Assembly: GCA_963580455.1 (NCBI GenBank)
Contig: OY756967.1
Location: 12,112,501-12,176,500, forward strand
From: Euonymus europaeus
Lineage: Eukaryota > Streptophyta > Magnoliopsida > Celastrales > Celastraceae
Direction of reading: 5' to 3'
DNA: 64,000 bases
Positions 7,559 to 22,499 of this stretch are shown one piece after another. The position numbers were made by a program, and so were the translations under genes. The notes below the pieces were generated by a model. It did no database searches and was not told the origin of the DNA. It was given only the letters and a program-made list of their open reading frames with translations. Within the stretch, counting starts at the first letter, position 1; each line of letters begins with the position of its first letter.

Positions 7559-10500
7559 TATGACAAATGAACAAAACCATTAAAAGCTCCTCCATAGAAA
7601 TAGTTGAGCAACTTCGGACAATCAAAGTTGCTCGGTGTACACTTTTTATTGTTCTTTTATGTAAATTTTACGAAAATGAGCTTGCAAGATTATTTCGATT
7701 CCAAAACACCAACTTTCTATGACAAATGGACAAAACCAATAAAAGCTCCTCCATAGAGAGAGTTGAGCAACTTCGGACTATCAAAGTTGCTCGGTGTACA
7801 CTTTTTAATGTTCTTCTATGTTAAATTTTATGAAAATGAGCTTCCAGGATTATTTCGATGCCAAAACACCAACTTTCTATGAAAAATGGACAAAACTGTT
7901 AAAAGCTCCTCCATAGAGAGAGTTGAGCAACTTCGGACTATTAAAGTTGCTCGGTGTACACTTTTTTTTGTTCTTCTACGTTAAATTTTAAGAAAATGAG
8001 CTTCCAGGATTATTTCGATGCCAAAACACCAACTTTCTATGAAAAATGGAAAAAACCGTTAAAAGCTCCTCCAAAGAGAGAGTTGAGCAACTTCTGACTA
8101 TCAAAGTTGCTCAGTGTACACTTTTTATTATTCTTTTATGTTAAATTTTACGAAAATGAGCTTCCAGGATTATTTCGATGCCAAAACACCAACTTTCTAT
8201 GACAAATGGACAAAACCGTTAAAACCACATCCATAGAGAGAGTTGAGCAACTTCGGACAATCAAAGTTGCTCGGTGTACAATTTATATTGTTCTACTAAG
8301 TCAAATTTTACGAGTATAAGCTTCCAAGAATATTTCGATGCCAAAACATTAAATTTCTATGACAAATGAACAAAACCATTAAAAGCTCCTCCATAGAAAG
8401 AGTTGAGCAACTTCGGACAATCAAAGTTGCTCGGTGTACACTTTTTATTGTTCTTTTATGTTAAATTTTACGAAAATGAGCTTGCATGATTATTTGGATT
8501 CCAAAACACCAACTTTCTATGACAAATGGACAAAACCGTTAAAAGCTCCTCAATAGAGAGAGTTGAGCAACTTCGGACTATCAAAGTTGCTCGGTGTACA
8601 CTTTTTATTGTTCTTCTATGTTAAATTTTACGAAAATGAGCTTCCAGGATTATTTTGATGCCAAAAAACCAACTTTCTATGAAAAATGGACAAAACCGTT
8701 AAAAGCGCCTCCATAGAGAGAGTTGAGAAACTTCGGACTATCAAAGATGCTCAGTGTACACTTTTTATTGTTCTTCTATGTTAAATTTTACGAAAATTAG
8801 CTTTCAGGATTATTTCGATGCTAAAACACCAACTTTCTATGACAAATGGACAAAACCGTAAAAGCTCCTCCATAGAGAGAGTTGAGCAACTTCGGACAAT
8901 CAAAGTTGCTCGGTGTACACTTTATATTGTTCTACTAAGTCAAATTTTACGAGTATAAGCTTTGAGGATTATTTCGATGCCAAAACATTAACTTTCTATG
9001 ACAAATGGACAAAACCGTTAAAAGCTCCTCCATAGAGAGAGTTGAGCAACTTCGGACATTCAAAGTTGCTCGGTGTACACTTTTTATTGTTCTTTTGTGT
9101 TAAATTTTACGAAAATGAGCTTGCACGATTATTTTGATGCCAAAACACCAACTTTCTATGACAAATGGAGAAAACCGTTAAAAGCTCCTCCATAGAGAGA
9201 GTTGAGCAACTTCGGACTATCAAAGTTGCTCGGTGTACACTTTTTTTTGTTCTTCTACGCTAAATTTTAAGAAAATGAGCTTCCAGGATTATTTCGATGC
9301 CAAAACACCAACTTTCTATGACAAATGGACAAAACCGTTAAAAGCTCTTCTATAGAGAGAGTTGAGCAACTTCGGACAATCAAAGTTTCTCGGTGTACAC
9401 TTTATATTGTTCTACTAAGTCAAATTTTACGTGTATAAGCTTCCAGGATTATTTCGATGCCAAAACATTAACTTTCTATGACAAATGAACAAAACCGTTA
9501 AAGGCACCTCGTTTGAAAGAGTTGGGCACCTTCGGACAATCAAAGTTGCTCGGTGTACACTTTTTATTATTCGTCTATGTTAAATTTTACGAAAATGAGC
9601 TTCAAGGATTATTTCGATGCCAAAACACCAACTTTCTATGAAAAATGGATAAAACCGTTAAAAACACCTCCATAGAGAGAGTTGAGCAACGTCGGACAAT
9701 CAAAGTTGCTCGGTGTACAATTTATATTGTTCTACTAAGTCAAATTTTACCAGTATAAGCTTCCAAGATTATTTCGATGCCAAAAGATTAAATTTCTATG
9801 ACAAATGGACAAAACCGTTAAAAGCTCCTCCATAGAGAGAGTTGAGCAACTTTGGACAATCAAAGTTGCTCGGTGTACACTTTATATTGTTCTACTAAGT
9901 CAAATTTTACGAGTATAAGCTTCGAGGATTATTTCGATGCCAAAACATTAACTTTCTATGACAAATGGACAAAACCGTTAAAAGCTCCTCCATAGAGAGA
10001 GTTGAGCAACTTCGGACATTCAAAGTTGCTCGGTGTACACTTTTTATTGTTCTTTTGTGTTAAATTTTACTAAAATGAACTTGCACGATTATTTCGATGC
10101 CAAAACACCAACTTTCTATGACAAATGGAGAAAACCGTCAAAAGCTCCTCCATAGAGAGAGTTGAGCAACGTCGGACTATCAAAGTTGCTCGGTGTACAC
10201 TTTTTTTTGTTCTTCTACGTTAAATTTTAAGAAAATGAGCTTCCAGGATTATTTCGATGCCAAAACACCAACTTTCTATGACAAATGGACATAACCGTTA
10301 AAAGCTCTTCTATAGAGAGAGTTGAGCAACTTCGGACAATCAAAGTTTCTCGGTGTACACTTTATATTGTTCTACTAAGTCAAATTTTACGTGTATATGC
10401 TTCCAGGATTATTTCGATGCCAAAACATTAACTTTCTATGACAAATGGACAAAACCGTTAAAGGCACCTCGTTCGAAAGAGTTGGGCATCTTCAGACAAT

Positions 10501-13500
10501 CAAAGTTGCTCGGTGTACACTTTTTATTATTCTTCTATGTTAAATTTTACGAAAATGAGCTTCAAGGATTATTTCGATGCCAAAACACCAACTTTCTATG
10601 AAAAATGGATAAAACCGTTAAAAACACCTCCATAGAGAGAGTTGAGCAACGTCGGACAATCAAAGTTGCTCGGTGTACAATTTATATTGTTCTTCTATGT
10701 TAAATTTTACGAAAATGAGCTTCCAGGATTATGTCGATGCCTAAACACCAACTTTCTATGAAAAATGGACAAAACTGTTAAAAGCTCCTCCATAGAGAGA
10801 GTTGAGCAACTTCGGACAATCAAAGTTGCTCGGTGTACACTTTTTATTGTTCTTTTATGTTAAATTTTACAAAAATGTGCTCGCACGATTATTTCGATTC
10901 CAAAACACCAACTTTCTATGACAAATGGAGAAAACCGTTAAAAGCTCCTCCATAGAGAGAGTTGACCAACTTCGGACTATCAAAGTTGCTCGGTGTACAC
11001 TTTTTATTGTTCTTCTATGTTAAATTTTACGAAAATGAGCTTCCAGGGTTATTTCGATGCCAAAACACCAACTTTCTATGAAAAATGGACAAAACCGTTA
11101 AAAGCTCCTCCATAGAGAGAGTTGAGCAATTTCGGACTATCAAAGTTGCTCGGTGTACACTTTTTATTGTTCTTCTATGTTAAATTTTACGAAAATGAGC
11201 TTCCAGGATTATTTCGATGCCTAAACACCAACTTTCTATGAAAAATGGACAAAACTGTTAAAAGCTCCTCCATAGAGAGAGTTGAGCAACTTCGAACAAT
11301 CAAAGTTGCACGGTGTACACTTTATATTGTTCTACTAAGTCAAATTTTACGAGTATAAGCTTCCAAGATTATTTTGATGCCAAAACATTAATTTTATATG
11401 ACAAATGGAAAAAACCATTAAAAGCTCCTCCATAGAAAGAGTTGAGCAACTTCGGACAATCAAAGTTGCTCGGTGTACCCTTTTTATTGTTCTTTTATGT
11501 TAAATTTTACAAAAATGAGCTTCCAGGATTATTTCGATGCCAAAACACTAACTTTCTATGACAAATGGACAAAACCGTTCAAAACACCTCCATAGAGAGA
11601 GTTGAGCAACTTCGGACAATCAATGTTGTTCGGTGTACAATTTATATTGTTCTTCTATGTTAAATTTTACGAAAATGAGCTTCCATGATTATTTTGATGC
11701 CAAAACACCAACTTTCTATGAAAAATGGACAAAACCGTTAAAAGCTCCTCCATAGAGAGAGTTGAGCAACTTCGGACTATCAAAGATGCTCGATGTACAC
11801 TTTTTATTGTTCTTCTATGTTAAATTTTATGAAAACGAGCTTTCAGGATTATTTCGATGCTAAAACACCAACTTTCTATGACAAATGGACAAAACCGTAA
11901 AAGCTTCTCCATAGAGAGAGTTGAGCAACTTCGGAAAATCAAAGTTGCTCGGTGTACACTTTATATTGTTCTACTAAGTCAAATTTTACGAGTATAAGCT
12001 TCCAGGATTATTTCGATGCCAAAACATTAACTTTCTATGACAAATGGACAAAACCGTTAAAAACTCCCCCATAGAGAGAGTTGAGCAACTTCGGACTATC
12101 AAAGTTGCTCGGTGTACACATTTTATTATACTTTTATGTTAAATTTTACGAAAATGAGCTTGCACGATTATTTTTATGCCAAAACACCAACTTTCTATGA
12201 CAAATGGAGAAAACCGTTAAAAGCTCCTCCATAGAGAGAGTTGAGCAACTTTGGACTATCAAAGTTGCTCGGTGTACACTTTTTATTGTTCTTCTTTGTT
12301 AAATTTTACGAAAATGAGCTTCCAGGATTATTTCGATGCCAAAACACCAACTTTCTATGAAAAATGGACAAAACCGTTAAAAGCTCCTCTATAGAGAGAG
12401 TTGAGCAACTTCGGACTATCAAAGTTGCTCGTTGTACACTTTTTATTGTTCTTCTATGTTAAATTTTATGAATATAAGCTTCCAAGATTATTTTGATGCC
12501 AAAACATTAATTTTATATGACAAATGGACAAAACCGTTAAAAGCTCGTCCATAGAACGAGTTGAGCAACTTTGGACAATCAAAGTTGCTCGGTGTACCCT
12601 TTTTATTGTTCTTTTATGTTAAATTTTACGAAAATGAGTTCCAGGATTATTTCGATGCCAAAACACCAACTTTCTATGACAAATGGACAAAACCGTTAAA
12701 AACACCTCCATAGAGAGAGTTGAGCAACTTCGGACAATCAAAGTTGCTCAGTGTACACTTTTTATTATTCTTTTATGTTAAATTTTACGAAAATGAGCTT
12801 CCAGGATTATTTCGATGCCAAAACACCAACTTTCTATGACAAATGGACAAAACCGTTAAAACCACCTCCATAGAGAGAGTTGAGCAACTTCGGACAATCA
12901 AAGTTGCTCGGTGTACAATTTATATTGTTCTACTAAGTCAAATTTTACGAGTATAAGCTTCCAAGAATATTTCGATGCCAAAACATTAAATTTCTATGAC
13001 AAATGAACAAAACCATTAAAAGCTCCTCCATAGAAAGAGTTGAGCAACTTCGGACAATCAAAGTTGCTCGGTGTACACTTTTTATTGTTCTTTTATGTTA
13101 AATTTTACGAAAATGAGCTTGCATGATTATTTCGATTCCAAAACACCAACTTTCTATGACAAATGGACAAAATCGTTAAAAGCTCCTCAATAGAGAGAGT
13201 TGAGCAACTTCGGACTATCAAAGTTGCTCGGTGTACACTTTTTATTGTTCTTCTATGTTAAATTTTACGAAAATGAGCTTCCAGGATTATTTTGATGCCA
13301 AAACACCAACTTTCTATGAAAAATGGACAAAACCGTTAAAAGCGCCTCCATAGAGAGAGTTGAGAAACTTCGGACTATCAAAGATGCTCAGTGTACACTT
13401 TTTATTGTTCTTCTATGTTAAATTTTACGAAAATTAGCTTTCAGGATTATTTCGATGCTAAAACACCAACTTTCTATGACAAATGGACAAAACCGTAAAA

Positions 13501-16500
13501 GCTCCTCCATAGAGAGAGTTGAGCAACTTCGGACAATCAAAGTTCCTCGGTGTACAATTTATATTGTTCTACTAAGTCAAATATTACCAGTATAAGCTTC
13601 CAAGATTATTTCGATGCCAAAACATTAAATTTCTATGACAAATGGACAAAACCGTTAAAAGCTCCTCCATAGAAAGAGTTGAGCAACTTCGGACATTCAA
13701 AGTTGCTCGGTGTACACTTTTTATTGTTCTTTTGTGTTAAATTTTACGAAAATGAGCTTGCACGATTATTTTGATGCCAAAATACCAACTTTCTATGACA
13801 AATGGAGAAAACCGTTAAAAGCTCCTCCATAGAGAGAGTTGAGCAACTTCGGACTATCAAAGTTGCTCGGTGTACACTTTTTTTTGTTCTTCTACGCTAA
13901 ATTTTAAGAAAATGAGCTTCCAGGATTATTTCGATGCCAAAACACCAACTTTCTATGACAATTGGACAAAACCATTAAAAGCTCTTCTATAGAGAGAGTT
14001 GAGCAACTTCGGACAATCAAAGTTTCTCGGTGTACACTTTATATTGTTCTACTAAGTCAAATTTTACGTATATAAGCTTCCAGGATTATTTCGATGCCAA
14101 AACATTAACTTTCTATGACAAATGGACAAAACCGTTAAAGGCACCTCAGTTGAAAGAGTTGGGCATCTTCGGACAATCAAAGTTGCTCGGTGTACACTTT
14201 TTATTATTCTTCTATGTTAAATTTTACGAAAATGAGCTTCAAGGATTATTTCGATGCCAAAACACCAACTTTCTATGAAAAATGAATAAAACCATTAAAA
14301 ACACCTCCATAGAGATTGTTGAGCAACGTAGGACAATCAAAGTTGCTCGGTGTACAATTTATATTGTTCTACTAAGTCAAATTTTACCAGTATAAGCTTC
14401 CAAGATTATTTCGATGCCAAAACATTAAATTTCTATGAAAAATGGATAAAACCGTTAAAAACACCTCCATAGAGAGAGTTGAGCAACGTCGGACAATCAA
14501 AGTTGCTCGGTGTACAATTTATATTGTTCTACTAAGTCAAATTTTACCAGTATAAGCTTCCAAGATTATTTCGATGCCAAAACATTAAATTTCTATGACA
14601 AATGGACAAAACCGTTAAAAGCTCCTCCATAGAAAGAGTTGAGCAACTTCGGACAATCAAAGTTGCTCGGTGTACACTTTTTATTGTTCTTTTATGTTAA
14701 ATTTTACAAAAATGTGCTCGTACGATTATTTCGATTCCAAAACACCAACTTTCTATGACAAAATGGAGAAAACCGTTGAAAGCTCCTCCATAGAGAGAGT
14801 TGAGCAACTTCGGACTATCAAAGTTGCTCGGTGTACACTTTTTTTTGTTCTTCTACGTTAAATTTTAAGAAAATGAGCTTCCAGGATTATTTCGATGACA
14901 AAACACCAACTTTCTATGAAAAATGGAAAAAACCGTTAAAAGCACCTCCATAGAGAGAGTTGAGCAACTTCGGACAATCAAAGTTGCTCAGTGTACACTT
15001 TTATTATTCTTTTATGTTAAATTTTACGAAAATGAGCTTCCAGGATTATTTCGATGCCAAAACACCAACTTTCTATGACAAATGGACAAAACCGTTAAAA
15101 ACACCTCCATAGAGAGAGTTGAGCAACGTCGGACAATCAAAGTTCCTCGGTGTACAATTTATATTGTTCTACTAAGTCAAATTTTACCAGTATAAGCTTC
15201 CAAGATTATTTCGATGCCAAAACATTAAATTTCTATGACAAATGGACAAAACCGTTAAAAGCTCCTCCATAGAAAGAGTTGAGCAACTTCGGACATTCAA
15301 AGTTGCTCGGTGTACACTTTTTATTGTTCTTTTGTGTTAAATTTTACGAAAATGAGCTTGCACGATTATTTTGATGCCAAAACAGCAACTTTCTATGACA
15401 AATGAAGAAAACCGTTAAAAGCTCCTCCATAGAGAGAGTTGAGCAACTTCGGACTATCAAAGTTGCTCGCTGTACACTTTTTTTTGTTCTTCTACGCTAA
15501 ATTTTAAGAAAATGAGCTTCCAGGATTATTTCGATGCCAAAACACCAACTTTCTATGACAAATGGACAAAACCGTTAAAAGCTCTTCTATAGAGAGAGTT
15601 AAGCAACTTCGGACAATCAAAGTTTCTCGGTGTACACTTTATATTGTTCTACTAAGTCAAATTTTACGCGTATAAGCTTCCAGGATTATTTCGATGCCAA
15701 AACATTAACTTTCTATGACAAATGGACAAAACCGTTAAAGGCACCTCGTTTGAAAGAGTTGGGCATCTTCGGACAATCAAAGTTGCTCGGTGTACACTTT
15801 TTATTATTCTTCTATGTTAAATTTTAAGAAAATGAGCTTCAAGGATTATTTCGATGCCAAAACACCAACTTTCTATGAAAAATGGATAAAACCGTTAAAA
15901 ACACTTCCATAGAGAGAGTTGAGCAACGTCGGACAATCAAAGTTGCTCGGTGTACAATTTATATTGTTCTACTAAGTCAAATTTTACCAGTATAAGCTTC
16001 CAAGATTATTTCGATGCCAAAACATTAAATTTCTATGACAAATGGACAAAACCGTTAAAAGCTCCTCCATAGAAAGAGTTGAGCAACTTCGGACAATCAA
16101 AGTTGCTCGGTGTACACTTTTTATTGTTCTTTTATGTTAAATTTTACAAAAATGTGCTCGTACGATTATTTCGATTACAAAACACCAACTTTCTATGACA
16201 AAATGGAGAAAACCGTTGAAAGCTCCTCCATAGAGAGAGTTGAGCAACTTCGGACTATCAAAGTTGCTCGGTGTACACTTTTTTTTGTTCTTCTACGTTA
16301 AATTTTAAGAAAATGAGCTTCCAGGATTATTTCGATGACAAAACACCAACTTTCTATGAAAAATGGAAAAAACCGTTAAAAGCACCTCCATAGAGAGAGT
16401 TGAGCAACTTCGGACAATCAAAGTTGCTCAGTGTACACTTTTATTATTCTTTTATGTTAAATTTTACGAAAATGAGCTTCCAGGATTATTTCGATGCCAA

Positions 16501-19500
16501 AACACCAACTTTCTATGACAAATGGACAAAACCGTTAAAACCACCTCCATAGAGAGAGTTGAGCAACTTCGGACAATCAAAGTTGCTCGGTGTACAATTT
16601 ATATTGTTCTACTAAGTCAAATTTTACGAGTATAAGCTTCCAAGAATATTTCGATTCCAAAACATTAATTTCTATGACAAATGAACAAAACCATTAAAAG
16701 CTCCTCCATAGAAAGAGTTGAGCAACTTCGGACAATCAAAGTTGCTCGGTGTACACTTTTTATTGTTCTTTTATGTTAAATTTTACGAAAATGAGCTTGC
16801 ATGATTATTTCGATTCCAAAACACCAACTTTCTATGACAAATGGACAAAACCTTTAAAAGCTCCTCAATAGAGAGAGTTGAGCAACTTCGGACTATCAAA
16901 GTTGCTCGGTGTACACTTTTTATTGTTATTCTATGTTAAATTTTACGAAAATGAGCTTCCAGGATTATTTTGATGCCAAAACACCAACTTTCTATGAAAA
17001 ATGGACAAAACCGTTAAAAGCTCCTCCATAGAGAGAGTTGAGAAACTTCGGACTATCAAAGATGCTCAGTGTACACTTTTTATTGTTCTTTTATGTTAAA
17101 TTTTACGAAAATGAGCTTTCAGGATTATTTCGATGCTAAAACACCAACTTTCTATGACAAATGGACAATACCGTAAAAGCTCCTCCATAGAGAGAGTTGA
17201 GCAACTTCGGACAATCAAAGTTGCTCGGTGTACACTTTATATTGTTCTACTAAGTCAAATTTTACGAGTATAAGCTTCGAGGATTATTTCGATGCCAAAA
17301 CATTAACTTTCTATGACAAATGGACAAAACCGTTAAAAGCTCCTCCATAGAGAGAGTTGAGCAACTTCGGACATTCAAAGTTGCTCGGTGTACACTTTTT
17401 TTTGTTCTTTTGTGTTAAATTTTACGAAAATGAGCTTGCACGATTATTTTGATGCCAAAACACCAACTTTCTATGACAAATGGAGAAAACCATTAAAAGC
17501 TCCTCCATAGAGAGAGTTGAGCAACTTCGGACTATCAAAGTTGCTCGGTGCACAATTTATATTGTTCTACTAAGTCAAATTTTACCAGTATAAGCTTCCA
17601 AGATTATTTCGATGCCAAAACATTAACTTTCTATGACAAATGGACAAAACCGTTAAAGGCACCTCGTTTGAAAGAGTTGGGCATCTTCGGACAATCAAAG
17701 TTGCTCGGTGTACACTTTTTATTATTCTTCTATGTTAAATTTTACGAAAATGAGCTTCAAGGATTATTTCGATGCCAAAACACCAACTTTCTATGAAAAC
17801 TGGATAAAACCGTTAAAAACACCTCCATAGAGAGAGTTGAGCAACGTCGGACAATCAAAGTTCCTCGGTGTACAATTTATATTGTTCTACTAAGTCAAAT
17901 TTTACCAGTATAAGCTTCCAAGATTATTTCGATGCCAAAACATTAAATTTCTATGACAAATGGACAAAACCGTTAAAAGCTCCTCCATAGAAAGAGTTGA
18001 GCAACTTCGGACATTCAAAGTTGCTCGGTGTACACTTTTTATTGTTCTTTTGTGTTAAATTTTACGAAAATGAGCTTGCACGATTATTTTGATGCCAAAA
18101 CACCAACTTTCTATGACAAATGGAGAAAACCGTTAAAAGCTCCTCCATAGAGAGAGTTGAGCAACTTCGGACTATCAAAGTTGCTCGGTGTACACTTTTT
18201 TTTGTTCTTCTACGCTAAATTTTAAGAAAATGAGCTTCCAGGATTATTTCGTTGACAAAACACCAACTTTCTATGACAAATGGACAAAACCGTTAAAAGC
18301 TCTTCTATAGAGAGAGTTGAGCAACTTCGGACAATCAAAGTTTCTCGGTGTACACTTTATATTGTTCTACTAAGTCAAATTTTACGCGTATAAGCTTCCA
18401 GGATTATTTCGATGCCAAAACATTAACTTTCTATGACAAATGGACAAAACCGTTAAAGGCACCTCGTTTGAAAGAGTTGGGCATCTTCGGACAATCAAAG
18501 TTGCTCGGTGTACACTTTTTATTATTCTTCTATGTTAAATTTTAAGAAAATGAGCTTCAAGGATTATTTCGATGCCAAAACACCAACTTTCTATGAAAAA
18601 TGGATAAAACCGTTAAAAACACCTCCATAGAGAGAGTTGAGCAACGTCGGACAATCAAAGTTGCTCGGTGTACAATTTATATTGTTCTACTAAGTCAAAT
18701 TTTACCAGTATAAGCTTCCAAGATTATTTCGATGCCAAAACATTAAATTTCTATGACAAATGGACAAAACCGTTAAAAGCTCCTCCATAGAAAGAGTTGA
18801 GCAACTTCGGACAATCAAAGTTGCTCGGTGTACACTTTTTATTGTTCTTTTATGTTAAATTTTACAAAAATGTGCTCGTACGATTATTTCGATTCCAAAA
18901 CACCAACTTTCTATGACAAAATGGAGAAAACCGTTGAAAGCTCCTCCATAGAGAGAGTTGAGCAACTTCGGACTATCAAAGTTGCTCGGTGTACACTTTT
19001 TATTGTTCTTCTATGTTAAATTTTATGAAAATGAGCTTTCAGGATTATTTCGATGCGAAAACACCAACTTTCTATGAAAAATGGAAAAAACCGTTAAAAG
19101 CACCTCCATAGAGAGAGTTGAGCAACTTCGGACAATCAAAGTTGCTCAGTGTACACTTTTATTATTCTTTTATGTTAAATTTTACGAAAATGAGCTTCCA
19201 GGATTATTTCGATGCCAAAACACCAACTTTCTATGACAAATGGACAAAACCGTTAAAACCACCTCCATAGAGAGAGTTGAGCAACTTCGGACAATCAAAG
19301 TTGCTCGGTGTACAATTTATATTGTTCTACTAAGTCAAATTTTACGAGTATAAGCTTCCAAGAATATTTCGATGCCAAAACATTAAATTTCTATGACAAA
19401 TGAACAAAACCATTAAAAGCTCCTCCATAGAAAGAGTTGAGCAACTTCGGACAATCAAAGTTGCTCGGTGTACACTTTTTATTGTTCTTTTATGTTAAAT

Positions 19501-22499
19501 TTTACGAAAATGAGCTTGCATGATTATTTCGATTCCAAAACACCAACTTTCTATGACAAATGGACAAAACCATTAAAAGCTCCTCAATAGAGAGAGTTGA
19601 GCAACTTCGGACTATCAAAGTTGCTCGGTGTACACTTTTTATTGTTCTTCTATGTTAAATTTTACGAAAATGAGCTTCCAGGATTATTTTGATGCCAAAA
19701 CACCAACTTTCTATGAAAAATGGACAAAACCGTTAAAAGCTCCTCCACAGAGAGTTGAGAAACTTCGGACTATCAAAGATGCTCAGTGTACACTTTTTAT
19801 TGTTCTTCTATGTTAAATTTTACGAAAATGAGCTTTCAGGATTATTTCGATGCTAAAACACCAACTTTCTATGACAAATGGACAAAACCGTAAAAGCTCC
19901 TCCATAGAGAGAGTTGAGCAACTTCGGACAATCAAAGTTGCTCGGTGTACACTTTATATTGTTCTACTAAGTCAAATTTTACGAGAATAAGCTTCGAGGA
20001 TTATTTCGATGCCAAAACATTAACTTTCTATGACAAATGGACAAAACCGTTAAAAGCTCCTCCATAGAGAGAGTTGAGCAACTTCGGACATTCAAAGTTG
20101 CTCGGTGTACACTTTTTATTGTTCTTTTGTGTTAAATTTTACGAAAATGAGCTTGCACGATTATTTCGATGCCAAAACACCAACTTTCTATGACAAATGG
20201 AGAAAACCGTCAAAAGCTCCTCCATAGAGAGAGTTGAGCAACTTCGGACTACCAAAGTTGCTCGGTGTACACTTTTTTTTGTTCTTCTACGTTAAATTTT
20301 AAGAAAATGAGCTTCCAGGATTATTTCGATGCCAAAACACCAACTTTCTATGACAAATGGACAAAACCGTTAAAAGCTCTTCTATAGAGAGAGTTGAGCA
20401 ACTTCGGACAATCAAAGTTTCTCGGTGTACACTTTATATTGTTCTACTAAGTCAAATTTTACGTGTATATGCTTCCAGGATTATTTCGATGCCAAAACAT
20501 TAACTTTCTATGACAAATGGACAAAATCGTTAAAGGCACCTCGTTCGAAAGAGTTGGGCATCTTCGGACAATCAAAGTTGCTCGGTGTACCCTTTTTATT
20601 GTTCTTTTATGTTAAATTTTACAAAAATGAGCTTCCAGGATTATTTCGATGCCAAAACACCAACTTTCTATGACAAATGGACAAAACCGTTAAAAACACC
20701 TCCATAGAGAGAGTTGAGCAACTTCGGACAATCAATGTTGCTCGGTGTACAATTTATATTGTTCTTCTATGTTAAATTTTACGAAAATGAGCTTCCATGA
20801 TTATTTTGATGCCAAAACACCAACTTTCTATGAAAAATGGACAAAACCGTTAAAAGCTCCTCCATAGAGAGAGTTGAGCAACTTCGGACTATCAAAGATG
20901 CTCGATGTACACTTTTTATTGTTCTTCTATGTTAAATTTTATGAAAACGAGCTTTCAGGATTATTTCGATGCTAAAACACCAACTTTCTATGACAAATGG
21001 ACAAAACCGTAAAAGCTCCTCCATAGAGAGAGTTGAGCAACTTCGGAAAATCAAAGTTGCTCGTTGTACACTTTATATTGTTCTACTAAGTCAAATTTTA
21101 CGAGTATAAGCTTCCAGGATTATTTCGATGCCAAAACATTAACTTTCTATGACAAATGGACGAAACCGTTAAAAGCTCCCCCATAGAGAGAGTTGAGCAA
21201 CTTCGGACTATCAAAGTTGCTCGGTGTACACTTTTTATTATACTTTTATGTTAAATTTTACGAAAATGAGCTTGCACGATTATTTTTATGCCAAAACACC
21301 AACTTTCTATGACAAATGGAGAAAACCGTTAAAAGCTCCTCCATAGAGAGAGTTGAGCAACTTCGGACTATCAAAGTTGCTCGGTGTACACTTTTTATTG
21401 TTCTTCTATGTTAAATTTTACGAAAATGAGCTTCCAGGATTATTTCGATGCCAAAACACCAACTTTCTATGAAAAATGGACAAAACCGTTAAAAGCTCCT
21501 CCATAGAGAGAGTTGAGCAACTTCGGACTATCAAAGTTGCTCGTTGTACACTTTTTATTGTTCTTCTATGTTAAATTTTATGAAAATGAGCTTTTAGGAT
21601 TATTTCGATGCGAAAACACCAACTTTCTATGACAAATGGACAAAACCGTAAAAGCTCCTCCATACAGAGTGTTGAGCAACTTCGGACAATCAAAGTTGCA
21701 CGGTGTACACTTTATATTGTTCTACTAAGTCAAATTTTACGAGTATAAGCTTCCAAGATTATTTTGATGCCAAAACATTAATTTTATATGACAAATGGAC
21801 AAAACCGTTAAAAGCTCGTCCATAGAAAGAGTTGAGCAACTTTGGACAATCAAAGTTGCTCGGTGTACAATTTATATTGTTCTTCTAAGTTAAATTTTAC
21901 GAAAATGAGCTTCCAGAATTATTTCGATGCCAAAACAACAGCTTTCTATGACAAATGGACAAATCCGTTAAAAGCTCCTCCATAGAGAGAGTTGAGCAAC
22001 TTCGGACTATCAAAGTTGCTCGGTGTACACATTTTATTGTTCTTCTATGTTAAATTTTACGAAAATGAGCTTCCAGGATTATTTCGATGCCAAAACACCA
22101 ACTTTCTATGAAAAATGGACAAAACCGTTAAAAGCTCCTCCATAGAGAGAGTTGAGCAACTTCGGACTATCAAAGTTGCTCGTTGTACACTTTTTATTGT
22201 TCTTCTATGTTAAATTTTATGAAAATGAGCTTTCAGGATTATTTTGATGCGAAAACACCAACTTTCTATGACAAATGGACAAAACCGTAAAAGCTCCTCC
22301 ATACAGAGTGTTGAGCAACTTCGGACAATCAAAGTTGCACGGTGTACACTTTATATTGTTCTACTAAGTCAAATTTTACGAGTATAAGCTTCCAAGATTA
22401 TTTGGATGCCAAAACATTAATTTTATATGACAAATGGACAAAACCGTTAAAAGCTCGTCCATAGAAAGAGTTGAGCAACTTCGGACAATCAAAGTTGCT

